Notes under the pieces: generated by a model
The model's database searches: none
What the model saw: only the letters and a program-made list of their open reading frames with translations
What the model was told of the DNA's origin: nothing
Program-made: the position numbers and the translations under genes
In this document: positions 51,554 to 61,274 of the stretch, piece by piece
How the letters are laid out: every line of letters starts with the position of its first letter
Position numbering within the stretch: position 1 is the stretch's first letter
Origin: Gemmataceae bacterium
GTDB taxonomy: Bacteria; Planctomycetota; Planctomycetia; Gemmatales; Gemmataceae
Length of the DNA: 64,000 nucleotides
NCBI GenBank assembly: GCA_009692005.1
Contig: SHZZ01000012.1
Location: 1-64,000, forward strand
Direction: 5' to 3'

Positions 51554-52837
51554 ATGCGCGCGCAATTCTTCCTGACCATGGCCCTAACCCTTTTCCCGCC
51601 GCTGGTCTTGGCCCAGGACTGGCTCGGCTTTCGCGGATCGTCCAACGATGGCATCAGTTCCGACACCGGCTTCCCCACCACCTGGAGCGAGGAAAAGAAT
51701 CTGCTGTGGAAAACCGCCTTGCCCGGGCCGGGGTCATCCAGCCCAGTGATTTTCTCCAACAAGATCTTTGTCACTTGCTTTACCGGGGTTGATGGCATGG
51801 CGGAAAACCTCGACAGCCTGAAAAGACATTTGATCTGCCTGGATGCTGGCAGTGGAAAGATTCTGTGGAACACCGCAGTCAGCGCCGCCCTTCCGGACGA
51901 CCCCTACCGCGGATTCATCACCCAGCATGGCTACGCCAGCTGCACGCCGGTCACAGATGGCGAGCGGGTCTATGTTTTTTTCGGCAAGTCAGGCGTGTGC
52001 GCCTTTGATTATCAGGGGAAGAAATTGTGGCAGCAAAGCGTCGGCTCCAGTTCGGGAAACAGAAAGTGGGGGTCGGCCTCCAGCCCCATCCTTTACAAGA
52101 ACCTGGTGATCGTCAACGCCTCGGAGGAAAGCCGCGCCGTCATCGCCCTGGATAAAGCCACGGGCAAAGAGTTCTGGCGCGCCGAGGCTTCCCGCCTTGA
52201 GCTTTCCTACTCCACCCCGCGCATCGTGCAAAAAAGCGACGGCAAGGCGGAATTGGTCCTGATCGTGCCGGGCGAAATCTGGGGACTTGACCCGGACAGC
52301 GGCAAGCTCCGCTGGTTTTCTACCATTCCCTTTTCAGGCAACATCTCCCCCACCCTGGTTCAATACAAGGACCTGGTCATTGGCATGGGTGGCTTTCCTC
52401 AGTCGGGGACGGCGGCTGTCCGCATTGGCGGCAAGGGCGATGTCACCAAAGACTCAATTGCCTGGTCCGGCAGTGAATCCTCCTATGTCCCCTCTCCAGT
52501 TGTTAAGGGCGATTACCTTTATTGGGTGAACGATCGCGGCTTGGCCATCTGCTGTGAAGCGGCCACGGGAAAGGTGGTTTACAAAGAACGGCTGGGCATC
52601 GGCGGGGGCACGGGGGCTTCGCGCGGAGTCTACGCCTCGGTGGTGTTGGCCGGCGACCGCATGGTGGCAACAACCCGCTCCGAAGGGGTGTTTGTCTTGC
52701 AGCCCGGGCCGCCCTTCAAAGTACTGGCGCACAACCGCCTGGCAGACGATTCCGATTTCAACGCTTCCCCCGCCCTGAGCAAAGGCCGCATCTTTTTGCG
52801 TTCCAACAAGGCCCTCTACTGCATTGGGGAGAAATAA
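51554..52837 (+). CDS. Exported PQQ-type beta-propeller protein
   Basis: A 427-aa protein with signal peptide MRAQFFLTMALTLFPPLVLA. Blades of the PQQ/BamB type are clear: HLICLDAGSGKILWNTAVS, VCAFDYQGKKLWQQSVG, VIALDKATGKEFWRAE and GLDPDSGKLRWFS. No dehydrogenase active-site residues are evident, so it is an outer-membrane-assembly-like or other binding propeller. ATG 51554 is preceded by AGGGGG; an in-frame extension across the tRNA gene is rejected. Confidence 0.88.
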   Translation: MRAQFFLTMALTLFPPLVLAQDWLGFRGSSNDGISSDTGFPTTWSEEKNLLWKTALPGPGSSSPVIFSNKIFVTCFTGVDGMAENLDSLKRHLICLDAGSGKILWNTAVSAALPDDPYRGFITQHGYASCTPVTDGERVYVFFGKSGVCAFDYQGKKLWQQSVGSSSGNRKWGSASSPILYKNLVIVNASEESRAVIALDKATGKEFWRAEASRLELSYSTPRIVQKSDGKAELVLIVPGEIWGLDPDSGKLRWFSTIPFSGNISPTLVQYKDLVIGMGGFPQSGTAAVRIGGKGDVTKDSIAWSGSESSYVPSPVVKGDYLYWVNDRGLAICCEAATGKVVYKERLGIGGGTGASRGVYASVVLAGDRMVATTRSEGVFVLQPGPPFKVLAHNRLADDSDFNASPALSKGRIFLRSNKALYCIGEK

Positions 52838-52896
52838 ACATATCAAGTCTAACCGTCGGTTGGGAAATACGCCTTTAGCCCGGCGAGGGCTTCGAC

Positions 52897-53370
52897 TCAC
52901 AGTTTTAACTCGTACTTTTCCTCGACCACTTGCACGCCCCACTTCGATCCGGGTTTTTCCTCCACCTTTTGAAAGCCGAACGACTGGTAAAGCCTCGACG
53001 CCGCGAAAAGGGCGCCGACTGTCCACAAGGTCACCGATTCATACTTGGCCGACTTGCAAAAGCGCACCGCTTCCGTCAGCAGTTTCCGCCCTATGCCCAA
53101 TCCCCGCGAGTTGGCCTCGACCAAGAACCAGCGGATCTGCCCCGTTTCATCGGGGGCCTCGACGACGGCAACGCAGCCAGCCAGCTTGCCAGCCCGCTCC
53201 GCCAGCCACAGTTTTTCCCTGGGGGAAGCGCGCAGAGTAAACTCCGCCAGCGGCCCGGCCACATAGGCTTCAAACGACAAGTCGTACTTCTGTTCCCGGG
53301 AATAGGTTGTGCCGTGCAGGGCGATAATGGCGCCCAGGTCTCCGGGGTGGAGTTTGCTCCGCAGCCGCAT
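52897..53370 (-). CDS. GNAT family N-acetyltransferase
   Basis: A 157-aa acetyltransferase with the acetyl-CoA-binding motif ANSRGLGIGRKLLTEAVRFC and the C-terminal SRLYQSFGFQKVEE block. ATG 53370 is chosen because GGAAGGA stands 5 bp upstream; an in-frame start at 53430 would overlap the DUF2330 gene. It is 32 bp behind that gene on the same strand. Acceptor unknown. Confidence 0.88.
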   Translation of the reverse strand: MRLRSKLHPGDLGAIIALHGTTYSREQKYDLSFEAYVAGPLAEFTLRASPREKLWLAERAGKLAGCVAVVEAPDETGQIRWFLVEANSRGLGIGRKLLTEAVRFCKSAKYESVTLWTVGALFAASRLYQSFGFQKVEEKPGSKWGVQVVEEKYELKL

Positions 53371-53402
53371 TTTTCCTTCCGCGGTTTCCAAGGGCTCTTC
53401 CT

Positions 53403-54518
53403 TTAGGGAGTAGTGTTCTTTTTCCGCCAACGGAACCAGGCCAGGCCACCCGTCAAGACAACCAACGAAGCCACGATCAGAATGAATTGCAAGATTTCCG
53501 GTTCAATTTTGCCAAAGATATTGCCAAAGATATTGCGGAACAAATTACCTCCGCCGCTCACGGACCAATTGTCATCATCATCCCAAGACCAACCGGCGGA
53601 AGGAACCGGGCGGCGAACTTCCTTTCCTTGCGGGTCCGGTTCAAAATACACTTCTGAGCCGCTGGGGCGATGTGTCACGCGGTCCTCGAATTCGGTCAGA
53701 AACCAGGAGTCCATTTCCGGCGCCTTGGGGAGTTTCAAATAATCCAGAACGGTTTTGCGGTCTATGGGGTAAACCGGGGCGGCATGGGGAACTGTGGCGT
53801 TCCAGGGTTGCTCGGCGAAAGTGCCCCGGTATTTCTGCTCGCCAAGAAAGTAAACCCGCAGCAAGCGATTCCCCGCTCCGCCCTCTTTCCTGGGCGGTTC
53901 CCGATAGGGGAAAAAGGGTTTTTCCGCTTTGAAGCTCATGCGCACGGCGGAAGAGTTTGCCCCGGGTGAATCCTGAGATACCTTGAATGCCGTTATTATC
54001 CAGCCGTGGGCGACATAGGGAGTTAGCCACGAGGCCATCTCTTCGCCGGACGGGTACTCGTGGGCTTTCAGCCAGTCGGCCAGAAGCTGGGCGTCATTGG
54101 CCTTGAGGACGCTGGCGTCGAAACCAGCGACAGTTTTCTTTTCCAGAACCACAACCGATTTGCTTGCAGGAGAGCCCACTTTTGCACCTACACGCCCATC
54201 CAAAAAAACGGGAGGAGGAGGAGGAGGAACCGTCATGTCATGCAGTTTGTAAAAGAGGGATTCTGGGGCCTCGGCCAGTTCCGGCCGAGTTGGGGTTGGG
54301 ACGAGGAAGCCGAAATCCTTGGCTGCGGTAACAAACTTGGCCCTGCGGATGAAGTGCTGCGTTTGCGTTTTCGCGTCCCAAATAATGACAGCGCTTTCCT
54401 CGGAAATATTCACTACTTGGCCGCGGTGGCCCACCGCCATGCAACTCCAGGCCTGGTTGCTGGGCCCCAGCAAGGCCATCAACATTCCCAACATCAGAAA
54501 AGCAAATGCACGGTTCAT
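53403..54518 (-). CDS. DUF2330 membrane-anchored protein
   Basis: A 371-aa protein with a signal peptide (MNRAFAFLMLGMLMALLGPSNQA) directly followed by the Cys-containing start SCMAVGHRGQVV typical of DUF2330. The middle has PPPPPP (~res 97-102). A C-terminal membrane segment (ILQFILIVASLVVLTGGLAW) and basic tail RWRKK anchor it, like a sorted surface protein. Function of DUF2330 is unknown. Upstream on the same strand lies the DUF1573 gene (82-bp gap). Confidence 0.82.
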   Translation of the reverse strand: MNRAFAFLMLGMLMALLGPSNQAWSCMAVGHRGQVVNISEESAVIIWDAKTQTQHFIRRAKFVTAAKDFGFLVPTPTRPELAEAPESLFYKLHDMTVPPPPPPVFLDGRVGAKVGSPASKSVVVLEKKTVAGFDASVLKANDAQLLADWLKAHEYPSGEEMASWLTPYVAHGWIITAFKVSQDSPGANSSAVRMSFKAEKPFFPYREPPRKEGGAGNRLLRVYFLGEQKYRGTFAEQPWNATVPHAAPVYPIDRKTVLDYLKLPKAPEMDSWFLTEFEDRVTHRPSGSEVYFEPDPQGKEVRRPVPSAGWSWDDDDNWSVSGGGNLFRNIFGNIFGKIEPEILQFILIVASLVVLTGGLAWFRWRKKNTTP

Positions 54519-54600
54519 GGGAGCCAACCTTTCCAGAGGTTTGAATTTACCGGCTCCACGATAAACTTTTTGCAATTGCGGAGAGAAAAATTCCCCAGAA

Positions 54601-55581
54601 TTAGCGCGATTCCAAACGCACCGGCAGGATTAAGGGCTGGCTCCCGCCCTTCACCCAGACCCGGACTTCGCCTCGCTCTATACCCGCGGGAATTTTTTTC
54701 CCCTCGGCGACAACGCGCAGCGTCGCATCTTTCGACGGCCCCAGGGCCCAGGTGCAGCGCAAGCCCTCCGAGGTTTCCACTTTTTCAATTAAAACCTGGC
54801 CGCCGCCCTGCGTGCTGAGCCGCACCAGACGGGCCGAAGAAACTTCCTCTGGCCGGTGGAGTAAAAGTATCATCTCTGGCGACGCCGTCACCCGGCCAGG
54901 ATCCCTTTTAACCACCGTTAAAGGAACTTGCAGGCCGGAATAACCGGCATCCGTGGTGACCAGGCTTATCCAGGCCAGATGCCTGCCCGCAGGTAACGAT
55001 TCCGGTATGTCGATATGAATGATTTGCTTGATACCACCCTCGGGATCGCTTCCCGGTTTTTCCAACCGGGTCTTCAACCCCGATAACGATGACGAAGCGG
55101 ACAAAACACGCAAGGGGTTCTCACGGGAATCGCGCAGGGTCAAGGTGTGAGTCATGGCCCGGTCGGTGTAAATGGCGGCAGCGGCGGGTGCCACCCCCAC
55201 TTGAACCCGGATGTTGGCACGCGCTTCCAGTCGAAGTTCCTGTGTTTCGTTTCTGTCGCGATAGCGCAAAGTCAGGAAAAAAGTCTGCGGCCCTTCCGGC
55301 TGCGTCAGCGTGTGGATTTCCACCGGCAGGCTGAACGATTCACCAGGGGGAAGGGATTTTGGAATACTTGGCGGGCGCAAACAGCCACACCCAGGACGAG
55401 CCTCCAGGATTTCAATTGTTGCTTTTCCCTGGTTGACCAGAGTGAAAACATGGCGAAAGGGGGCGCCTGCGAAAACCTCACCCCGGTCGATGGAGGCTTG
55501 GGAACAGGCGAGTTGCCCCCAGGCGGAAGGAGAAAGGAGGCAAGCCAGGCAAACGGCTGCCCAAGAAATCGTCCCCTGCAT
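54601..55581 (-). CDS. Exported DUF1573 protein
   Basis: A 326-aa protein with a signal peptide (MQGTISWAAVCLACLLSPSAWG). Residues ~30-125 carry a DUF1573 Ig-like domain with the hallmark EILEARPGCGCLRPP; two further beta domains follow (~130-230 and ~240-326). ATG 55581 is chosen because GGAAGGAG lies 7 bp upstream; the longer reading frame encodes a basic, unlikely leader. Role unknown. It is divergent from the FecR-like gene across ~150 bp of pyrimidine-rich DNA. Confidence 0.82.
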   Translation of the reverse strand: MQGTISWAAVCLACLLSPSAWGQLACSQASIDRGEVFAGAPFRHVFTLVNQGKATIEILEARPGCGCLRPPSIPKSLPPGESFSLPVEIHTLTQPEGPQTFFLTLRYRDRNETQELRLEARANIRVQVGVAPAAAAIYTDRAMTHTLTLRDSRENPLRVLSASSSLSGLKTRLEKPGSDPEGGIKQIIHIDIPESLPAGRHLAWISLVTTDAGYSGLQVPLTVVKRDPGRVTASPEMILLLHRPEEVSSARLVRLSTQGGGQVLIEKVETSEGLRCTWALGPSKDATLRVVAEGKKIPAGIERGEVRVWVKGGSQPLILPVRLESR

Positions 55582-55733
55582 TTTCTTTCTCCTTCCTATC
55601 TTCCAACACCCATCTCTGTACCCTTTTATCTTCCTTGGCCGTTTCAGCAATCCCAGCTTTTTCCTTTCCCAACACCCGCTTTCCACTTCCCACTTCCACT
55701 AGGATGGTGGAAACTGCCCACCCGAGGCGCTGC

Positions 55734-57608
55734 ATGGGAATCTCGTACAAACGACTGATGGATTTTCTCGACGATCAACTCGCCCCCGGCGACTTGATCG
55801 AAACTCAGGCAGCACTCCGCCAAGATGGCCAAACTTGGGAAATGCTCGAGCGCCTGAAGCGGGTGCTGAAGGATCCGCGCTTTCAAGAGCCCCCTTCCCA
55901 GGAGTACCAGCAGGTCAATGAAAATACTCTCGCGGCCTACCTCGATGGCACTCTGCCGAAAGAGGATTTTCTTCATGTGGAGGAGATCCTGGCGCAAGAC
56001 GATTACCAGCTAGCGCAAGCCGCTCTTTGCCATCGCGTGATCACCTCGGCGCACGCCGTCCGGCCAAGTGAGCCAATGCAACGGGCGGGATACCTGGCTG
56101 GCAAGGGCCACGGCGCCGACCCTTTATGGAACCCTTTCGATGCCACTAACCCGACGAAGGAAAGCAGCTTCAACGCTTCCTTTATCCAGCCGTTGCGGAA
56201 AACTTCCACTTTGGCCCTTCTGGGAATCAGCCTGCTGCTGGTTACAGCAGGTATTTGGATGAGCCAAAGCGCCTCGCCACCCGAGGAGAACTTCCACAAG
56301 GCCTTCTTGGCCTGGCAAGAAAACCAGCTCAAGAAAAAGGCCCCGGTAGTTAAAGTTGATGAAGAGAAGCAGCCAGAGAATGTCAAAAAGGGAGAAGAGC
56401 CAGGGCCAATGCCCCTGAAGGAAGTGAAGGAAGTCGAGAAAAAAGCAACACCCAAGGCAGTAAGGCGAATTCTATCTCCGGAGAAAACTGGCAGCCAAGA
56501 AGAGTTGAAAATAAAAACCAAAGGGGCGGCGTTGCTACGCCAGGGCGAGGAATGGCGCGTGTCTGCCGGCCCATTGCTCACGGGTCAGGAAATGCACCTG
56601 TTGCCTGGCACCTGCGTGCAAATCGTAAAGGACAACGCACCGGAAATTTCCTTCTGGGGCGCCCGCCTGGGCATTAAGGAGCGGCTCGCTCCGGCCAGGT
56701 TTATCTTCCACCTGCACGATGGCTACGATTTTTCCTTTTCCCTTCTTCGCGGCACGGCCATCCTTTCCGTGGAAAAGACGGGGAAATTCCTGGTCCGCCT
56801 GGGAAGCCCTCCTCAATTGGCCGAGTTGGAACTCAGCCCGGGGTCCACGGTGGCCCTGGAATCCTATTCACAAATAGCCTCTTCTCGCCTGACCGAGCGG
56901 ATCCGCATCGTCCCCTTGGCCGGGCGCGTAACTCTTTGGCTGCCCAAGGAAGAGTCTCCTCGGCCGGCGCTGGTTCCAGGCTTCGCTTTTGAATTCAACC
57001 CCACTGGTGGAATGGTCAGGGAAAGCCCGGACTTCCAGGTGGAAGAATTGGACCCCTTTCACAATCAGCCCCAGTGGATGGCGGCACGGGAAGAATTGCG
57101 TTTGGCTTTGAAGCCCGGCGTGAACACGGTGAAGGCCATCGAATCTTTCCTCGATTCTCCCCTGGGGAACGATGCGCGCCGACAGCTAGCCTACCTGGCC
57201 GTTGCCGCCTTGAATTCCCCTGAGCGAATCTTGCAGGAACTGGGAACGAACGATCCGTCGGGGGTGAAACGACGGCAGGCGGCCTGGCTGGCCCTGCGCG
57301 AATGGGCCTGCGATACGCCAGAAAACTTTTCCCGAATGCAGGGAGAAAACACCACTTGGCTGGCGCGGAAGTTTCCGCAAGATATAGGCCTATTTCTGGA
57401 ATTGTTGAACCCGCAAACGGGGGAAGGGAAGGAGCGGGTGGAAAAGTTTTTGCAAGGATTGCTATCGGGCCTGCCTGCGATCCGGGAAGAGTGCCGACGA
57501 AACCTGAATGCCCTGCTCAAAGGGCAAGCGCCGCCCAACTTTGATTCGGACCCTAAAACGCGGGAATTGGAAATCGCCCGCTGGCGGGAACTCTTTAAAG
57601 CTCAATAA
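55734..57608 (+). CDS. FecR-like membrane protein with duplicated anti-sigma-type N-terminus
   Basis: A 624-aa protein. Two related helical units open it: LMDFLDDQLAPGDLIETQAAL (~res 8-28) and LAAYLDGTLPKEDFLHVEEIL (~res 71-91), matching the N-terminal YLDGxL pattern of planctomycete anti-sigma proteins. One membrane segment (TLALLGISLLLVTAGIWM, ~157-174) separates them from a Lys/Glu-rich linker (~188-250). Next comes a FecR-like beta domain (~260-430) and an alpha-helical HEAT-like tail (~445-624). No sigma-factor gene is adjacent. ATG 55734 has GAGG upstream; the frame is open to 55635. Confidence 0.65.
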   Translation: MGISYKRLMDFLDDQLAPGDLIETQAALRQDGQTWEMLERLKRVLKDPRFQEPPSQEYQQVNENTLAAYLDGTLPKEDFLHVEEILAQDDYQLAQAALCHRVITSAHAVRPSEPMQRAGYLAGKGHGADPLWNPFDATNPTKESSFNASFIQPLRKTSTLALLGISLLLVTAGIWMSQSASPPEENFHKAFLAWQENQLKKKAPVVKVDEEKQPENVKKGEEPGPMPLKEVKEVEKKATPKAVRRILSPEKTGSQEELKIKTKGAALLRQGEEWRVSAGPLLTGQEMHLLPGTCVQIVKDNAPEISFWGARLGIKERLAPARFIFHLHDGYDFSFSLLRGTAILSVEKTGKFLVRLGSPPQLAELELSPGSTVALESYSQIASSRLTERIRIVPLAGRVTLWLPKEESPRPALVPGFAFEFNPTGGMVRESPDFQVEELDPFHNQPQWMAAREELRLALKPGVNTVKAIESFLDSPLGNDARRQLAYLAVAALNSPERILQELGTNDPSGVKRRQAAWLALREWACDTPENFSRMQGENTTWLARKFPQDIGLFLELLNPQTGEGKERVEKFLQGLLSGLPAIREECRRNLNALLKGQAPPNFDSDPKTRELEIARWRELFKAQ

Positions 57609-57680
57609 TTTGGCGATGGTTTTGCGAAGCGTTCCTGCTTGGCTCCGTTTCATCAACAACGACCCTATCAAGTCGCTTCC

Positions 57681-57718
57681 CACCGATTCAAAGTGAAGCC
57701 AATCACCTCGCCAAACGG
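57681..57718. repeat. Direct repeat, left copy
   Basis: CACCGATTCAAAGTGAAG (57681-57698) is identical to 61193-61210, and the following 20 bp match at 15 positions. The two copies flank the DUF4214/Calx-beta gene. The rest of the 259-bp gap (57609-57867) shows a TATAAT at 57805-57810 but no convincing -35 box. Confidence 0.6.
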
Positions 57719-57867
57719 ATACGAGACAGTGGAATAGTGCGATCAATCGCTATGCCTTCACTTGGTGTCACCATAATGGGGAAATTATCTGCTCAGTCAT
57801 GGGGTATAATAAGAAGACGGTATGGAATTGTTTATTTTCAAATTTGTATTTTTTGGTGGATACAGCC

Positions 57868-60800
57868 ATGTTTCTGGACCTTTCCTTGCGTAAATCCCAA
57901 AAAAACATTTCTTCACTTCACCTGGAGGCCCTGGAAATCCGCATTGTCCCAGTAGCGGACCCTACCAATGGGATATTTGTGGAAAACACTTTTAACAATA
58001 TCCTTTCCCGCAGTCCCAACGCTGGGGAATTGGTGGAATTCACCTCGGTTTTGGATACCGGCTATTCCCGAGCAGAGTTTGTCAGCGATCTCTGGATGTC
58101 CGAGGCGCACCGCACCATTCAAATCACGCAGATGTACAATGACTTTTTGGAACGGGATCTTACTGCGGAGGATGACCTTGCAGGCAAAATCAATCGCATG
58201 AATGCCAATGCCGTTGACCCTGAAAACCAGGAACTCAAGACCATTTTTCTGTCTCAGGAATATGCAGGCTTGCATTCAACCAACACCGATTTTGTGACCA
58301 GTTTGTATAGGCTAGTGGACCACCAACCTAATTTCCAGGAAGTTGCAGGGCATGTTGCGGCCCTCGAAACCTACGGCGCTAATGTCAGCGGGGGCAAGGC
58401 CGCCGTGGTGGATGCTTTCCTCTCAGGCATTGAGTACGAATTTAATTGCGTGGTCAGCCTGTACCGTACCGTGCTCCATCGCAATCCGGATGGAAAAGAA
58501 AGTGTAATCGGCAATAATTTTATAGCTCTGAATTATAGTTCACCCTTGGAAGAGATCCTACGCATCAGCGCCAGCCCGGAGGGGCAAGCCCAGGGCAACA
58601 TTGAGCAGGTTTATGTATCTGTAACGGCGCCTTCGGATAATATTAAGGAAGGAGAACTCGCCTTTTTTACGGTGACCCTTTCCAGACCAGCCTCCAAGGT
58701 TGTGTCGATCAACTATGTGACGGTTTCGGGTCAGGCGCAACCGAGCAACGATTATGTGTTTGAAAACGGCAAGCTGGTTTTTGCCAGGGGTGAAACGACA
58801 AAAACCGTCGGCATCGAAACCATGGAAGATTTTGTGGAGGAATCAGCGGAAACCTTTGGCTTTTCGCTAACGGCCTCCTTTGATGTTTCGATTCCAGGCA
58901 GCAAGGAAGCTTGGGCATTGCCACCGGTTTACAAGGCCACTTTGGGTGCTTCGGCGGGGGACGCGCAACAGGAGCAGATCTCTGCTTTCATGCGCAAGAT
59001 TCGCTCGGTTGAAACTTTTTCTGATCCGCTCAACCCCGGGCAGATTGTTTCCGGTTTAGTCCCCAATGGTTTTCCGAATCCGGATGCAATCAATAACTCG
59101 AATGTAAAAACCAGTGGCACCAAGGGATTGGCAACCTATCCGGGCGATGCTAGAAATACCCCGGGCGCTTATCAGGTCGATCTGGCCAATATGAATAATG
59201 TGTTTGGGGTTTGGGGTGGGCAAGGGGGAAGTGAAAAAAATTCCAATCCCGAAAACACCCAATTTGCTTTTAGCAAGGCGACCTTGGAAACTTACTTTGG
59301 CATCAAGGTGGATGGCAATGGCTTTATCACGGAAATTGGCCCCGAGGCCGCCAGTATTTTCCTGCAAAACGATTCTCTGGCGAATTCCTCCAGCTTTAAC
59401 AAGGCCAGCAACCCCTTGATTGGCCAAAACATCCAGAACTTCAAATATGAACAACTCAGTCTATTTCTGGCGGGCCGTTTGGCGGATGATTCTACTGCAG
59501 GACCAACTTCTTTGGGGCCCGACACCCGTATTGCCACAGACTCGGTTCAGAATAGGGTGGACGACATTCAATTGCAGGCTGCCAAAACCTTTGTTTATAA
59601 CTCTTATATTTCCGCGCTGAAAAACAATGCAAGTAATGAGGCGGATTTTGGCCCGGGGGGCTTTAATAATGTTGAAGCCCTGTTTGGCAGCACCCTCAAA
59701 ATCACTTCTTCCACCACGGCGTTTGGGGTGAAAGCGGGCCAGGTCTTTTTGGGAACCTTGAATCCTTCCTTCTTAAACGGCTATGGCTATGTGGGGGGAT
59801 ATTTTGGCTTGCGGCCGGTCCTTTCAGCTATTCTTGCGGCGGACGCCAATGGTACTTCCACCCTAACGATCAATGCTACACACATCACCGTCACTCGAAC
59901 CTTGGAAAATGGCATTAAGGTGTTTTCCTTCGATAAAACGCCTGTCAATGTCTCGGCTGAATACCCCTCTTTCTTCCACTACGGGGCTTTGCTTTCCCAG
60001 TTCAAAGATATCAACATGGCCAGTGGCGCCCATTGGGCCGTTTCCACCACCCCATTCACCCTGGGTTATGCGACTACCGGCACGCAGGTATCCACCCAGA
60101 TAATTGGAACTGGAACTTTGCCAACCACCGCCCCTGCCTATCAGGTTGGTTACACCGGACTGGGGCTCAACCAAACTATGACGGTAAATGGCGCTGGTGC
60201 TTACAACATCACTCCTGAAGTTTCCTCCACCGCCCCCAATGTAGTGGTCACCCCTACGGGTTATGTTCAAACAGGCAACAATAACCAGTCTGTTTCTTCA
60301 GATCAAAAAATTGATATGTCCGCCTATGGGACCAACTATGCCACCGCTAGCACTCATTTCTTTTATGTAGATTCAAGTGCTGATGGTCAAGTTTATCCCG
60401 GTGGTAGAGCGTATTCTCGAACGGATTGCCCGTCGATCAGCTTTGGTTTGTATTTTTACTACATTCCTACAGCCTCCACGGTGGCTGAAGCGCAAACGGC
60501 TTTAGGCGATAGTAGCTTTTTTGGTGGGACTAATGCCTCCGCTTTCAGGGTTTCCGTGGCAAATTGCAATATCCTTGGCGATGCACCGGCAGATAAATTT
60601 GTTTTTGTGTCAACGCCTGTCGTGGATGGCACTGGCCTTGTCGATGCCTCGGCTGCCACTGGTCCTATTTTCATCAATGTGGATAAATCCCTTAACCGCA
60701 TGAATCTCGGTTCCGGGCGCAATCAAATCATGGACAGTAACACCACGGCCACCACCTATTTCATCAACAGCGGCATGACTGACAATCAGATATCCGCCAG

Positions 60801-61080
60801 CATCCAGGGCTTTGAGGTTGGCACTGTCAGCGATGTCCTCAATCTGACCTTGTTTGGCTCTGGTTTAACCAATGTGGAGGTAGCCGATTTCGCCAGCTTT
60901 AACAACCTTTCCGATACGCCTGGCAGTTCAGTTGCCAACTTCTATGACCAATATTCGTATTTCGCCAAGGTAATTTTCAAAAGTGCCGACAAAGTTTATT
61001 CGATCCAAGTGGGAACGACCTCGGACGCTGAAATTATTGACTTTAAGACCTTGCTGTTGAACAGTATTGTCAAAACATAA
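57868..61080 (+). CDS. Large exported protein with LExLExRxVP motif, DUF4214 and Calx-beta domains
   Basis: A 1070-aa protein that starts MFLDLSLRKS and carries the Gemmata-type motif LEALEIRIVPV (~res 19-29), shared with the FG-GAP protein at 6061. Residues ~35-230 hold two or three DUF4214-like units (FNNILSRSPNAGELVEF, VVSLYRTVLHRNPDGKE). Residues ~235-355 form a Calx-beta domain (YVSVTAPSDNIKEGELAFFTV). The remaining ~700 residues are Asn/Thr/Ser/Gly-rich and of unknown fold. GC is low for the window (some 60-base stretches near 35 %). GGTGGA is 7 bp upstream of ATG 57868. Probably a cell-surface or secreted protein; flanking direct repeats hint at mobility. Confidence 0.75.
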   Translation: MFLDLSLRKSQKNISSLHLEALEIRIVPVADPTNGIFVENTFNNILSRSPNAGELVEFTSVLDTGYSRAEFVSDLWMSEAHRTIQITQMYNDFLERDLTAEDDLAGKINRMNANAVDPENQELKTIFLSQEYAGLHSTNTDFVTSLYRLVDHQPNFQEVAGHVAALETYGANVSGGKAAVVDAFLSGIEYEFNCVVSLYRTVLHRNPDGKESVIGNNFIALNYSSPLEEILRISASPEGQAQGNIEQVYVSVTAPSDNIKEGELAFFTVTLSRPASKVVSINYVTVSGQAQPSNDYVFENGKLVFARGETTKTVGIETMEDFVEESAETFGFSLTASFDVSIPGSKEAWALPPVYKATLGASAGDAQQEQISAFMRKIRSVETFSDPLNPGQIVSGLVPNGFPNPDAINNSNVKTSGTKGLATYPGDARNTPGAYQVDLANMNNVFGVWGGQGGSEKNSNPENTQFAFSKATLETYFGIKVDGNGFITEIGPEAASIFLQNDSLANSSSFNKASNPLIGQNIQNFKYEQLSLFLAGRLADDSTAGPTSLGPDTRIATDSVQNRVDDIQLQAAKTFVYNSYISALKNNASNEADFGPGGFNNVEALFGSTLKITSSTTAFGVKAGQVFLGTLNPSFLNGYGYVGGYFGLRPVLSAILAADANGTSTLTINATHITVTRTLENGIKVFSFDKTPVNVSAEYPSFFHYGALLSQFKDINMASGAHWAVSTTPFTLGYATTGTQVSTQIIGTGTLPTTAPAYQVGYTGLGLNQTMTVNGAGAYNITPEVSSTAPNVVVTPTGYVQTGNNNQSVSSDQKIDMSAYGTNYATASTHFFYVDSSADGQVYPGGRAYSRTDCPSISFGLYFYYIPTASTVAEAQTALGDSSFFGGTNASAFRVSVANCNILGDAPADKFVFVSTPVVDGTGLVDASAATGPIFINVDKSLNRMNLGSGRNQIMDSNTTATTYFINSGMTDNQISASIQGFEVGTVSDVLNLTLFGSGLTNVEVADFASFNNLSDTPGSSVANFYDQYSYFAKVIFKSADKVYSIQVGTTSDAEIIDFKTLLLNSIVKT

Positions 61081-61192
61081 GCTTGGTTTGAAGAGGTCGT
61101 CCCGGTTTTTTCATGCACCGCGGTCAGATTTCACGGGCGGTATTGGCGTCAATTGCCAAATTGCCATCCCGATCTTAAGTGTTCAGGGCTTT

Positions 61193-61230
61193 CACCGATT
61201 CAAAGTGAAGACAATCGCCTCGCACAGCGG
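61193..61230. repeat. Direct repeat, right copy
   Basis: Right partner of the repeat at 57681-57718 (18 identical bases then 15 of 20). It lies in the 194-bp gap between the DUF4214/Calx-beta gene and the convergent small membrane protein gene. Confidence 0.6.
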
Positions 61231-61274
61231 AACAAATCCAACCAGAAGAGTTTTCACCGAGCCGATACTACCCA

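Noticed and set aside
57805..57810. Perfect TATAAT before the DUF4214/Calx-beta gene
   Set aside because: No acceptable -35 hexamer at 16-18 bp and the region is AT-rich, so it is not listed as a promoter.
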